From: Acidobacteriota bacterium
Lineage (GTDB): Bacteria > Acidobacteriota > Terriglobia > Acidiferrales > UBA7541
Direction: 5' to 3'
DNA: 45,520 nucleotides
Assembly: GCA_013289715.1 (NCBI GenBank)
Contig: JABCZJ010000027.1
Coordinates: forward strand, 1-45,520
Of this stretch, positions 8,375-16,354 are shown one piece after another; the stretch's first letter is position 1, and each line of letters opens with the position of its first letter. Below the pieces are notes generated by a model that saw only the letters and a list, made by a program, of their open reading frames with translations, was not told the origin of the DNA and did not search any database. The translations under genes and the position numbers were made by a program.

Positions 8375-10846
8375 CTACTCTTCGCGCAAAGCCACCAAAG
8401 GATTCACTCGCGTCGCCCGCTGCGCCGGAATGTAACAAGCGAAAAACGCCACGCCAGCCAGCACCGCCGAAGCCGAAAGAAACGTAATCGGATCAGACGG
8501 CGCCACATTAAAAAGCATCGACTGAAAAAATCGCGTCATAACCGCGGCTCCCGCCAAACCCGCAACCAATCCGATCACCACAATCCGCATCCCTTCCAGC
8601 AACGCCATGCGCAAGATATCCAATCGCTGTGCCCCCAGCGCCATGCGAATCCCCACTTCATGCGTGCGCTGGCTGAACGCATAAGACATAACGCCGTAAA
8701 TCCCGATCGCCGCCAGCAGCAGCGCCACCGCTGCAAAAATTCCCAGCAGCTGCAGCGCAAACCGCCGGTCCGACACCGATCGCGCGATGATTTGATCCAT
8801 CGAGCTGATGCTGTGCACCGGCACGTTCGGATCAACGCTCTCCACCACCTTCCGCACTGCTTCTCCCAGATGTTCCGCGTCGCCCCGCCCGCGCAGAAAT
8901 AGCACCGCATTCACCGGCGCGAACTGTCCCAATGCAACATATATATGCGGCACGCTCGCAGCTTCAAATCCGTCCGATTTCACATCGCCCGCTACGCCGA
9001 CAATCGTCACGCCTTTGGGCCCCGGTCCAAATGCAAATTTCACCTGTTGCCCAATCGGATCCTGCTCCGGCCAGTAACGCCGCGCCAGCGTCTGGTCAAT
9101 CACCGCCACCGCCTGGGTCGTGCTCGTATCGCTGACGGTGAAATTTCTTCCGGCCATCAAGGGAACTTCCATGGCGTGAAAATACCCCGTATCAACGATG
9201 GCAATGTCCGCCACCGGATTGCGCTCGGAATCATCGGCACGCCCTGGAATCGAAAACGGAGAATAATTCCTCCCGGAATTCATCGGCAAAGTATCGTTGC
9301 CTGCAATCGAGGACTGCTCGACGCCCGGCAGCTCCGCCACGCGGCGATAAATTTCCATCAGAAAAGCGGCGCGCTGATCCATGTCTGCGTAAGGATCTGT
9401 TTTCGGATCGTTAGGCTGCGGAATCCAGATTTGCACGGTCGTCAGATGGCTGGGATTGAATCCCGGACGCACCTCCAGCACGCGCCAGAAACTTCGCAGC
9501 AGCAAACCCGCCCCCGCCAGCAAAATAATCGACAGTGCCACCTCGGACACCACCAGCACCCGCGAAAGTCGCGTATGCCGCCTGCCCGCACCCGATCCGC
9601 GGCCGCCTTCTCTGAGGTTTTCCACCTGATTAGGATTCGAAGCCTGCAGCGCCGGCGCCAATCCAAACAACACGCCCGTAAATATCGAAATCAAAAACGC
9701 AAAAAACAGCACCTTGACGCTGACGTCCACCTCATTCAGCCGCGGAATATCCGCAGGAGCCAAACTGATAATCGCATTCTTCAAAAACAGTACCGTAACC
9801 AGCGCGACCACGCCCGAGATCACGGCCAAGAGCGTGCTCTCCGTCAAGAGCTGCCGCGCCAGCCGCGCGCGACTTGCTCCCATCGCCAAGCGAATCGCAA
9901 TCTCGCGCCGCCGCCCCGAAGACCGCGCCAGCAACAGATTCGCAATATTCACGCACGCGATCAGCAGCAGGAATCCCACCGCGCCGAAAAGTATGAACAG
10001 TTCCGTCCGCTGCGGCCCCACCAGATCTTCTTTCACCGAAACCAGCCGCAGCCGCCATCGCGCCGCCGCCGGATACGCAGCGGGATACTGCCGCGCCAGC
10101 TGCGCTACATAAGCATCCAGCTGCGATTGCGCCTGCGCGACCGTCAGCCCCGGCTTCAACCGCCCGATCGCGCCGGGAACAAATCTCAGCGTCCGATCCG
10201 GCGGCACAGGAAACGGCGCGCCGTTGAATCCCGTCGCGCTCCACACTTCCACATCCGTATCAAGAGTCCGCCCCGGATGACGAAACCCCGGCGGCATCAC
10301 CCCCACAATCGTATACACGTCGCGATCGAGCGACATTTTTCGCCCGATGATGTTCGCATCCGAACCGTAGTTCCGCCGCCAGAAGCCGTCGCTGATTACC
10401 ACCGGCACCGAAAATCCCGGCACCGTATCCTGCCGCGTGTAAACGCGCCCCAGTTCCGGTTTCGCTCCCAGCAACTCAAAATAGTCCGGGCTGGTGACCA
10501 GGCTTTCCGCGCGCACCGTCCGCTCTCCGCCGCCGACCGCCGAATTGCTTGGCGCCACTGCGGAAATTTCCCGAAACACACCCGAGCGCTCTTCCAAATC
10601 CCAAAGCTCGGGCGCGGACATGCCCACATCCTGCGAGTTCGGCCCAGCCAAATCATCGAAGATCCGCACCAGCTGCTCCGAATGCGGGAAAGGCAGCGGC
10701 CGCAGCAGCACTCCATACACCACGCTGAAAATTGCGACATTCGCGCCAATCCCCAGCGCCAAAGTCAGTACTGCCACAATCGTGAACGCGGGACTTTTGA
10801 GCAAAGTGCGCAGCGCATAGCGCGCATCCTGGACGAACGTGAACAC
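8375..10846 (-). CDS. ADOP-type ABC transporter permease (MacB/FtsX-like), copy 2
   Basis: An 823-aa protein if started at the GTG at 10846. That start is preferred because the ribosome site AAGGAGGG (10851-10858) lies just upstream; an ATG seven codons earlier would place this site inside the gene. The plan is MacB-like domain plus FtsX, twice: a first helix (FTIVAVLTLALGIGANVAIF), the motif RRREIAIRLAMGASRARLAR in the first FtsX domain, SRVLVVSEVALSIILLAGAG before the second periplasmic half, and QRTHEVGIRMALGAQRLDIL in the last FtsX domain. There is no N-terminal extension and no ATPase nearby. The 230-bp upstream region carries a TGTCCG/CGGACA inverted repeat and a GG-N10-GC element in the right order for enhancer-dependent sigma-54 transcription. 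It is probably an exporter or envelope-stress function; the substrate is unknown. Confidence 0.92.
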   Translation of the reverse strand: MFTFVQDARYALRTLLKSPAFTIVAVLTLALGIGANVAIFSVVYGVLLRPLPFPHSEQLVRIFDDLAGPNSQDVGMSAPELWDLEERSGVFREISAVAPSNSAVGGGERTVRAESLVTSPDYFELLGAKPELGRVYTRQDTVPGFSVPVVISDGFWRRNYGSDANIIGRKMSLDRDVYTIVGVMPPGFRHPGRTLDTDVEVWSATGFNGAPFPVPPDRTLRFVPGAIGRLKPGLTVAQAQSQLDAYVAQLARQYPAAYPAAARWRLRLVSVKEDLVGPQRTELFILFGAVGFLLLIACVNIANLLLARSSGRRREIAIRLAMGASRARLARQLLTESTLLAVISGVVALVTVLFLKNAIISLAPADIPRLNEVDVSVKVLFFAFLISIFTGVLFGLAPALQASNPNQVENLREGGRGSGAGRRHTRLSRVLVVSEVALSIILLAGAGLLLRSFWRVLEVRPGFNPSHLTTVQIWIPQPNDPKTDPYADMDQRAAFLMEIYRRVAELPGVEQSSIAGNDTLPMNSGRNYSPFSIPGRADDSERNPVADIAIVDTGYFHAMEVPLMAGRNFTVSDTSTTQAVAVIDQTLARRYWPEQDPIGQQVKFAFGPGPKGVTIVGVAGDVKSDGFEAASVPHIYVALGQFAPVNAVLFLRGRGDAEHLGEAVRKVVESVDPNVPVHSISSMDQIIARSVSDRRFALQLLGIFAAVALLLAAIGIYGVMSYAFSQRTHEVGIRMALGAQRLDILRMALLEGMRIVVIGLVAGLAGAAVMTRFFQSMLFNVAPSDPITFLSASAVLAGVAFFACYIPAQRATRVNPLVALREE

Positions 10847-10930
10847 GGCTCCCTCCTTCGCACACACCCTAAACTTGGCAGAAGCGGTTAGTCCTGTTGC
10901 TGTATGGACGAACAGAGCCGCACGATTGTT

Positions 10931-10946
10931 AGCAGAAAGATGGCCA
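10931..10946 (-). promoter_or_regulatory. candidate sigma-54 (-24/-12) promoter of ADOP permease 2
   Basis: Read on the minus strand the element is TGGCCATCTTTCTGCT. It has GG and GC ten bases apart, TGGC at -24 and TGCT at -12, which fit the consensus at the invariant positions. The start codon is about 85 bp further on. The TGTC/GACA element lies 76 bp upstream, a normal enhancer distance. Confidence 0.45.
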
Positions 10947-11012
10947 CAGAGGAAAACTCAGTGAAGATTCGGCAGAGGAATCGAAATCGCCGCAGCCGCA
11001 GCAGCCGCGAAG

Positions 11013-11038
11013 TGTCCGCGCCGTCGCGGAAACGGACA
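11013..11038. promoter_or_regulatory. TGTCCG/CGGACA inverted repeat upstream of ADOP permease 2
   Basis: TGTCCG (11013-11018) and CGGACA (11033-11038) are perfect inverted arms 14 bases apart. The inner 16 bases, GTCGCGGAAACGGACA (11023-11038), recur with one change upstream of ADOP permease 4 (42758-42773), in the same orientation relative to the gene. It is probably a binding site for a shared activator; the protein is not identified. Confidence 0.5.
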
Positions 11039-11076
11039 TTCCCGGCAACATTGCCCGTCTCCGCACACCGCGCTTA

Positions 11077-13767
11077 CTACTCGTATCTCAGAGCCTGCGT
11101 CGGCGCAATCCTGCATGCTCTTCGCGCCGGCACGTACGCCGCCAGCATGGCCACCAGAAATAGCGATGGCACCACGATCAAATAAGCCACCACGTCCACC
11201 CCGCCGGAATCGAACAGCATGGAATTCATCAGCTGCTCCAAGGCAAAACCCATCACCAGTCCCAGCGCCGTTCCAGTCCCCACCAACACGAAGCCCTTGC
11301 CCATCACCAGGCGCAGCACATCCGAACTCACCGCGCCCAGCGCCATGCGTATTCCGATTTCTCTGGTTCTGCGGCTCACGTTGTACGCCACCAGCCCGTA
11401 CAAACCGGCGATGGCCAGCAACAGTCCCACCAGGCCCATCGTGCCTACCAGGTCGATCGCTATTTGTGGCCCGCGCACTGCCTGGTTCAGGTAGAACTCC
11501 TCGTAAGCGCGCGTCTGCAGCAGCGGCAGATTCGGATCCAGGCTACGAACAGCGTCCTTCACCGGCTGCAGCAGCTGCAACGGGTCGCCGCTCGAGCGCA
11601 ACAGCAAGACCATTCGCGCCACAGGATGCTGCGCCAGTGGCATGTACACGAAATCGGCCGGGGTTGCCATATTTTGATATTTAATGGTCTGCGCGACGCC
11701 TACGATCTCCACCGGCGCCCCGGCGCTGTTATCCAAGCGTATGTGTTTTCCCACGGCGTCGCCACCGGGCCAATAGTGCTTCGCGAAGTGCGCATTCACG
11801 ATCGTCACGCGTGGCGCATCCGCGGTGTCGGTCGCCGCGAATGCGCGGCCACGCAGGATCGTAATCCCCATGGTGTCAAAATATCCTTCATCAATCGTAT
11901 CCATCGTCACAGTGAAATTCTCGCGATCCGGCGGCATCGTGAAGCCGTCCGGCACAAACGTCACGCCGTCAAAGTCGTCGTTTCCCAGCGGAATGTTCTG
12001 CGTGAGAGCTTCGCTCTGCACTCCGGGAGTTTCGCGCATGCGTTCGGCCAGCAGTTTGTAGAATTGCTGTGTCTGAGTGGCGTTGTACTGAATCAGGCGT
12101 GGATCAAAAGTGGTCATCAGCAGATGGTCTTTCGTGAAACCGGTATCCAGCATCAAGTCGTGCTCGAAACCGCGGGCCATCAGGAAGGCCGCGGTCAGCA
12201 GCATCAACGACATGGAAACCTGCGCCACCACCAGCATATTGCGGCCCCACAGACGCTTGCGTCCGGGAACTTCCACGTCGGCAGACTTCAGTGCGTTCAC
12301 TAAATCCACCCGGGTGCTCTGCAGCGCAGGAGCCAAACCGCAAAGGAACGCACTCAACACCGACAATCCCACGCACACCAGCAGCACGCGCTTGTCCATT
12401 TGGAACGGCACGGCCAGCGGCAACTCCGTCGCAAAAACGATTGTGTCTTTCGAGTGGAACCACTCGATCACGCCGTAGCCAATGGCGATCCCGGCCAGTC
12501 CACCCAAAATCGCAAGGATCAAGCTTTCCGTCAGCAGCAATCGGATCAGCCGCAAACGCCCCGCACCCAGCGCCAGCCGCACCGCGATTTCGCGCGCTCG
12601 CTCGCGCGCACGGCTCAGCAGCAGTCCCGCGACATTCGTGCAGGCTACCAGCAGCACGGCCAGCGCCAGGATCACGAAGACAACGCCGAATTTCCAATTG
12701 TCGTCTTCGATCGTCCGCGTTTGAAATTGTGTGTAAACCGCCGCACCGCGACTGCGAGTGACGTTCGGATAATCGCGCTCGAAGCCTTTCGCCAGCACCG
12801 CGAGCTCGTTGCGCGCATCTTGCAAACTCGTGCCCATCTTCAACCGCGCCTTCACGGTCAATTCGCGATCGTCGCGGTCCTCGAAAAAATTCTTCCCCAA
12901 GTTCGTCGAAAACACCGGCGCCATCGCCAGCGGCACGTACAAATCGGGATGTCCGAATGTCAATAAGCCCGGGAAGCTGTCCGGAGCCACGCCAATCACC
13001 GTGAACATCGTGCCATTCAGACGAATCGTCTTGCCTACGACGCCGGGGTCGCTTGCGAATTCGTGCCTCCAGAAGTCCGGTCCCAGCACCACCACCGCGT
13101 CGCGACCCGGCACCTGGTCTTCATCCGCGCGAAACCCGCGCCCCAGCCCCGGCTCCACGCCCAGCACGCGGAAAAAGTTACCGGAAACCATCACCCCACC
13201 TTTGATTCGCGGTGTGACGCCCGGTTCAGCACTGAAGCCCACCGCCTGCATCTCCGCGTAAGCGATCACGCCGTCATAGCTTTTGGTGTTGTCGCGGATG
13301 TCCCTGTACTCGCGGTAGGAAAAATTCTCGTAGCTGCTATCGTGCGTCGTGCCGACCAGCGTGACCACATTGCTCGGATGCGGCACAGGGTAGGGTCTGA
13401 AGATCAGCGCATCCACCATGCTGAATGTCGCGGACGTCATTCCAATCCCCAGCGCCAGCGTGATCACAACGAACACCGTAAGTCCGGAAGTCCGACGCAA
13501 ACTCCGTATCGCGAAGCGAAAATCCTGCAGCAGCGAATCCAGGAACGCCCCCGTGCGCGAATCGCGCACCTGCTCCTTCACCTGCTCCACTCCGCCGAGC
13601 TCGATTCGCGCCGCCCGCCGCGCCTCCGCCGCCGGCATTCCCGCTCGTATCTTCTCCTCAATAAGTAATTCGAGGTGGGAATGAACTTCCTGGTCCAGGT
13701 CGGCATCCACCCGACGAGTAAAAAACAAATTGCGCAGAAAACTTCGTGCTTTCACGAGCAGCGGCAT
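11077..13767 (-). CDS. ADOP-type ABC transporter permease with N-terminal ADOP domain, copy 3
   Basis: An 896-aa protein, longer than the other three copies because of an extra N-terminal domain of about 75 residues (LRNLFFTRRVDADLDQEVHS, then HLELLIEEKIRAGMPAAEAR). This charged, helical segment is typical of ADOP proteins encoded behind PadR regulators. After it come QDFRFAIRSLRRTSG, a first helix (VFVVITLALGIGMTSATFS), a periplasmic domain, the motif RAREIAVRLALGAGRLRLIR in the first FtsX domain, and a second half ending with RRTREIGIRMALGAVSSDVL. The start has AGAGGT upstream. padR ends 13 bp before it, so the two form an operon. Expression is probably repressed by PadR. No ATPase gene is adjacent and the substrate is unknown. 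Confidence 0.93.
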   Translation of the reverse strand: MPLLVKARSFLRNLFFTRRVDADLDQEVHSHLELLIEEKIRAGMPAAEARRAARIELGGVEQVKEQVRDSRTGAFLDSLLQDFRFAIRSLRRTSGLTVFVVITLALGIGMTSATFSMVDALIFRPYPVPHPSNVVTLVGTTHDSSYENFSYREYRDIRDNTKSYDGVIAYAEMQAVGFSAEPGVTPRIKGGVMVSGNFFRVLGVEPGLGRGFRADEDQVPGRDAVVVLGPDFWRHEFASDPGVVGKTIRLNGTMFTVIGVAPDSFPGLLTFGHPDLYVPLAMAPVFSTNLGKNFFEDRDDRELTVKARLKMGTSLQDARNELAVLAKGFERDYPNVTRSRGAAVYTQFQTRTIEDDNWKFGVVFVILALAVLLVACTNVAGLLLSRARERAREIAVRLALGAGRLRLIRLLLTESLILAILGGLAGIAIGYGVIEWFHSKDTIVFATELPLAVPFQMDKRVLLVCVGLSVLSAFLCGLAPALQSTRVDLVNALKSADVEVPGRKRLWGRNMLVVAQVSMSLMLLTAAFLMARGFEHDLMLDTGFTKDHLLMTTFDPRLIQYNATQTQQFYKLLAERMRETPGVQSEALTQNIPLGNDDFDGVTFVPDGFTMPPDRENFTVTMDTIDEGYFDTMGITILRGRAFAATDTADAPRVTIVNAHFAKHYWPGGDAVGKHIRLDNSAGAPVEIVGVAQTIKYQNMATPADFVYMPLAQHPVARMVLLLRSSGDPLQLLQPVKDAVRSLDPNLPLLQTRAYEEFYLNQAVRGPQIAIDLVGTMGLVGLLLAIAGLYGLVAYNVSRRTREIGIRMALGAVSSDVLRLVMGKGFVLVGTGTALGLVMGFALEQLMNSMLFDSGGVDVVAYLIVVPSLFLVAMLAAYVPARRACRIAPTQALRYE

Positions 13768-13780
13768 GTGCGTTACCTCT

Positions 13781-14113
13781 CTACGATGCTTCTAATGCCT
13801 GGCCGATCGCCAAGGAAATGCGGCTCCAGCGCTTGGTCTCAGCTTCCAGCTGTTTCTGCCCCGCTTTAGACATCCGGTAGTATTTCGCGCGGCGATTGTT
13901 CTCCGACTCTCCCCAAAATGCCGCGATCCAGCCTTCTTCTTCCATGCGGTGCAGGGCAGGGAAGAGTGATCCCGGCTTCACCACAAAAGTCCCGCCGGTA
14001 AGCTGCTGGATCCGGCGCGAAATCCCCAACCCATGCATCTCGCCCGCCCGCAGCGATTTCAATATCAGCAGGTCCAAAGTCCCTTGCAAAAGGCTTGTCT
14101 GTTCAGGGCTCAA
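13781..14113 (-). CDS. PadR-family transcriptional regulator, acidobacterial type
   Basis: A 110-aa winged-helix protein. The N-terminus LLQGTLDLLILKSLRAGEMH, then GLGISRRIQQLT, is the PadR recognition region. VKPGSLFPALHRMEEEGWIA is the wing and DNA-contact motif, and ENNRRAKYYRMSKAGQKQL follows the usual PadR pattern. A C-terminal helix, for dimerisation, ends the protein. PadR proteins are usually repressors released by a small ligand or drug. It is co-transcribed with the ADOP permease 13 bp downstream and likely regulates both genes. An inverted repeat 20 bp upstream of its start is a candidate operator. Confidence 0.92.
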   Translation of the reverse strand: MSPEQTSLLQGTLDLLILKSLRAGEMHGLGISRRIQQLTGGTFVVKPGSLFPALHRMEEEGWIAAFWGESENNRRAKYYRMSKAGQKQLEAETKRWSRISLAIGQALEAS

Positions 14114-14132
14114 TCGAAGTCTCCTATCGGCG

Positions 14133-14164
14133 TTCTATACGAATACTACCACTCACCTATAGAA
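14133..14164. promoter_or_regulatory. TTCTATA-N18-TATAGAA inverted repeat, candidate PadR operator
   Basis: The arms TTCTATA (14133-14139) and TATAGAA (14158-14164) are perfect over seven bases. A minus-strand TTGACA lies directly beside the right arm (14165-14170) and could be the -35 box of the padR-permease operon, which would put the repeat over the promoter. The -10 box is not clear. Confidence 0.45.
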
Positions 14165-14243
14165 TGTCAATAGGAAAAGCGCGCCGCTAGCTGCGACGAA
14201 AACTCACTTCGCCCAATTCCGCGTAGCGAGCCTATTTTGGAGT

Positions 14244-14261
14244 GCGGCGGCTTGCCGCCGC
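14244..14261. repeat. REP-like GC-rich palindrome
   Basis: GCGGCGGC, two bases, then GCCGCCGC form a perfect 8-bp stem. The preceding TTTTGGAGT and the overall look fit interspersed hairpins of acidobacterial genomes. It lies in the region between padR and the small membrane gene. Confidence 0.5.
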
Positions 14262-14395
14262 TTCGCCCGGCGCCAGGCTTGCCTCGCGTGCCGGAATCGC
14301 TTGTAAGGAAAGCGCGGGTGGCTGTACTCGGTCGCGAAGATCTTCGATATCTGGCGGCAGCGAATTGAGCGGCGGCGGTACGGGGTGCGCATTCC

Positions 14396-14835
14396 GTGTA
14401 TATCGTCACGGTCATGCTTTTTCTTCTGCCCTGTTCGCTGCTGTGGGTGGGCTGGAGAACTTTGGCCACGACAGCAACTGAAGGAACGACTCCTGGCTGG
14501 AGGATGTACTGCACCATGGCTGCACTGATCATCGCGAGCTGCGCGGCTCTATTGGAATTGGTTTTCTTCTTTTCCTGTTCCACAATGGCGGAAGCCCGCA
14601 CGGAATGATGCCGTCTCCTGGCCTTCGGAAAGTCGTGGGCCGCATTCCCGCATGGGCGCTTTTCGCGAGCGTAGCGTTGGGCGTCTTCGGAAAGGGTAAA
14701 CCGAGGTTGCTGAATCTTGCTTGGGCGGTGGCCCTGGCTTTTGTTCGATACGCGATCTTCATGCTGGAAATGGATTGGAGCGCGCTCTCCCCTGATCGAA
14801 CCTGCGCCTCGTTGCTGGCTTCGCCGCATACGTGA
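14396..14835 (+). pseudogene. small membrane-protein gene, apparently frameshifted
   Basis: Two overlapping frames together look like one gene. The first (GTG 14396 or ATG 14414, stop at 14608) encodes two helices, ending ALLELVFFFS. The second frame contains, upstream of its ATG at 14605, the continuous peptide FHNGGSPHGMMPSPGLRKVV, then a further helix pair (IPAWALFASVALGVFG, LAWAVALAFVRYAIFMLEMD). Joining them needs a single-base change in the T-rich run at about 14561-14575 and would give a protein of about 140 residues with about four helices. Alternatives are a sequencing error, or two coupled genes starting ATGATG. The function is unknown. Confidence 0.5.
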
Positions 14836-14877
14836 CCTGCGACGCCCCCTCGTACCGCTAGCCTCCTCGCACCGCCT

Positions 14878-16014
14878 GTGATAAAGATGTTCACTCTACG
14901 TGCGCCACGATCCGCCACGATCTCGGAGCCATTCTTGACCCGTCGAAAACTTAAAAGCACCGCCGTCACCCTGCGCGACGTAGCGCTGGAAAGCGGCGTG
15001 TCTCCCGCCACCGTCTCCATCGTCCTCAATAACGCCCCGCTCTCGCGTTACATCCCGCCCACCACCAAAGACCGCATCGAACGCGCCGCAAAAAAACTAG
15101 CCTATCGCCCAAAAGTCGTCTCGCGCTTCCTCAGCGCCAAACGCAATCGCACCGTAGGCGTCATGGTCTTCGACATCACCGACCCCTATTGCACCCTGAT
15201 CCTTCGCGGCATCGAAAACGCGCTCTACCAGGCCTCCTACCTGCCCATCCTCACCGACGTGCACAATCAGCGCGGCCGCTTCGAGCGTTACCTAGAAATG
15301 CTCCTCGCGCGCCCCGTCGAAGCGCTGATCGTCGTAGCCAACTGGCTCTTCGTGGATATCGATCTCCTGGCAGACGTCGAAAAACGCAACATCCCCGCGG
15401 TGATGATCGGCCGCGAGCTGCGTTCCGGCGCCGTCAGCTCTGTCATGGTAGACAACGAAGCCGGAGCGCATCTCGCCATGGAACATCTGCACTCCCTCGG
15501 CCATCGCAAGATCGCTTTCATCCGCGGCCCGAAAATGCTCGGGGACAGTTCCCCCCGCTGGCGCGGCGTGCGCGCCTTCGCCCGCTCCGTGAATCTGGAA
15601 ATCGATCCCGCGCTGGTCCTCGATCTTCCCGATTCCTTCGATCCCAATTCCAGCTACGAAGGCGGCCTGAAGCTCACCGAGGAATTCCTGAAACACAAAA
15701 AACGTTTCACCGCCGTGATGGCCTTCGACGATATGACGGCCTTCGGCGTAATCCGTTGCCTGGCTCGGGCGGGCATAAAAGTTCCCGAAGATTGCTCGGT
15801 GATCGGCTTCGACGACGTGATTCCCGCCGGCCTCTCGGTCCCGTCGCTCACCACCGTCCGCCAGCCGATGGAAGCTCTGGGCAACGCCGCCGTAGGTATC
15901 ATTTTGGACGCCGTCAACGCCGCTATCGAGGAACGCGAATCCCCAGCCCTGCACCGGCTGCTCGCGCCCGAACTAGTCGTGCGCGAATCCACCCGCGCCG
16001 TTTCCTGGGCGTAG
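14878..16014 (+). CDS. LacI-family transcriptional regulator
   Basis: A 378-aa protein. The helix-turn-helix spans about residues 30-52 (VTLRDVALESGVSPATVSIV), and the hinge helix follows at about 75-88 (LAYRPKVVSRFLSAKR). A periplasmic-binding-protein-like ligand domain fills the rest: TVGVMVFDITDPYCTLILRG, LGHRKIAFIRGP, FTAVMAFDDMTAFGVIRCL, CSVIGFDDVIPAGLSVPSLT. The N-terminal tail before the HTH (about 28 residues) is longer than usual, so a later start is possible; an in-frame ATG lies three codons in. It stands directly before the exo-glucosaminidase operon on the same strand and probably controls it in response to a sugar such as glucosamine, which is inference from position. Confidence 0.92.
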   Translation: MIKMFTLRAPRSATISEPFLTRRKLKSTAVTLRDVALESGVSPATVSIVLNNAPLSRYIPPTTKDRIERAAKKLAYRPKVVSRFLSAKRNRTVGVMVFDITDPYCTLILRGIENALYQASYLPILTDVHNQRGRFERYLEMLLARPVEALIVVANWLFVDIDLLADVEKRNIPAVMIGRELRSGAVSSVMVDNEAGAHLAMEHLHSLGHRKIAFIRGPKMLGDSSPRWRGVRAFARSVNLEIDPALVLDLPDSFDPNSSYEGGLKLTEEFLKHKKRFTAVMAFDDMTAFGVIRCLARAGIKVPEDCSVIGFDDVIPAGLSVPSLTTVRQPMEALGNAAVGIILDAVNAAIEERESPALHRLLAPELVVRESTRAVSWA

Positions 16015-16073
16015 CATTTTGCCTCGCGTGGCTCTGTCGTGCGTCGTTTTGCCGCGCCGCAGCGGTTTTGCGC

Positions 16074-16100
16074 TTGACTTGCACGCAGCGCGCGCATAAT
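16074..16100 (+). promoter_or_regulatory. candidate sigma-70-type promoter of the glucosaminidase operon
   Basis: TTGACT (16074-16079) and CATAAT (16095-16100) match -35 and -10 boxes, but are only 15 bases apart; TAATAC two bases on would give 17. The AT-rich near-palindrome directly downstream is placed where a repressor could block transcription. Confidence 0.35.
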
Positions 16101-16143
16101 ACTCGCTTTAATAAATTTTAATGAATCTCTTGATTTTGACATT

Positions 16144-16250
16144 GTAGCCAGCTCTAGCTGGGCGCCGTTGACGTTGCTTTTGAATCTGTAGCGGCCGCCT
16201 GTTTTTTTCGGGCGGGCGTCTTTGACGTTGCTTTTTTTTGAAGTTGCTCG
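16144..16250. repeat. two REP-like GTAGC hairpin units
   Basis: Unit one begins GTAGC at 16144, and CCAGCT-CT-AGCTGG forms its stem (16148-16161). Unit two begins GTAGCGG at 16188 with CCGCC/GGCGG arms (16195-16199, 16211-16215) around a T-rich loop. Each is followed by a TTGACGTTGC linker. Closely related units occur at 20332-20508. Confidence 0.55.
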
Positions 16251-16354
16251 AGAATCTTTGTAGGTCGTGGCTTGAGCGGCAGAAGTTCCGTTCTTTGTAG
16301 CTATCATACAAAACCCCTTACTGCCCAATGGTTCTCACGGGAGGTCTAGGCACC

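Larger units (their letters stand above)
16015..16354. other. regulatory and repeat-bearing region before the GH2 gene
   Basis: This 340-bp stretch holds a candidate promoter, an AT-rich island at about 16106-16124 (TTTAATAAATTTTAATG, a near-palindrome that could be a LacI-type operator), and two REP-like hairpin units. No coding region was seen. Confidence 0.5.

Noticed and set aside
8945..10891. 648-codon open frame on the plus strand across ADOP permease 2
   Set aside because: It is antisense to a clear permease gene; its product is Arg/His/Gln-rich without motifs, a by-product of high GC at third positions.
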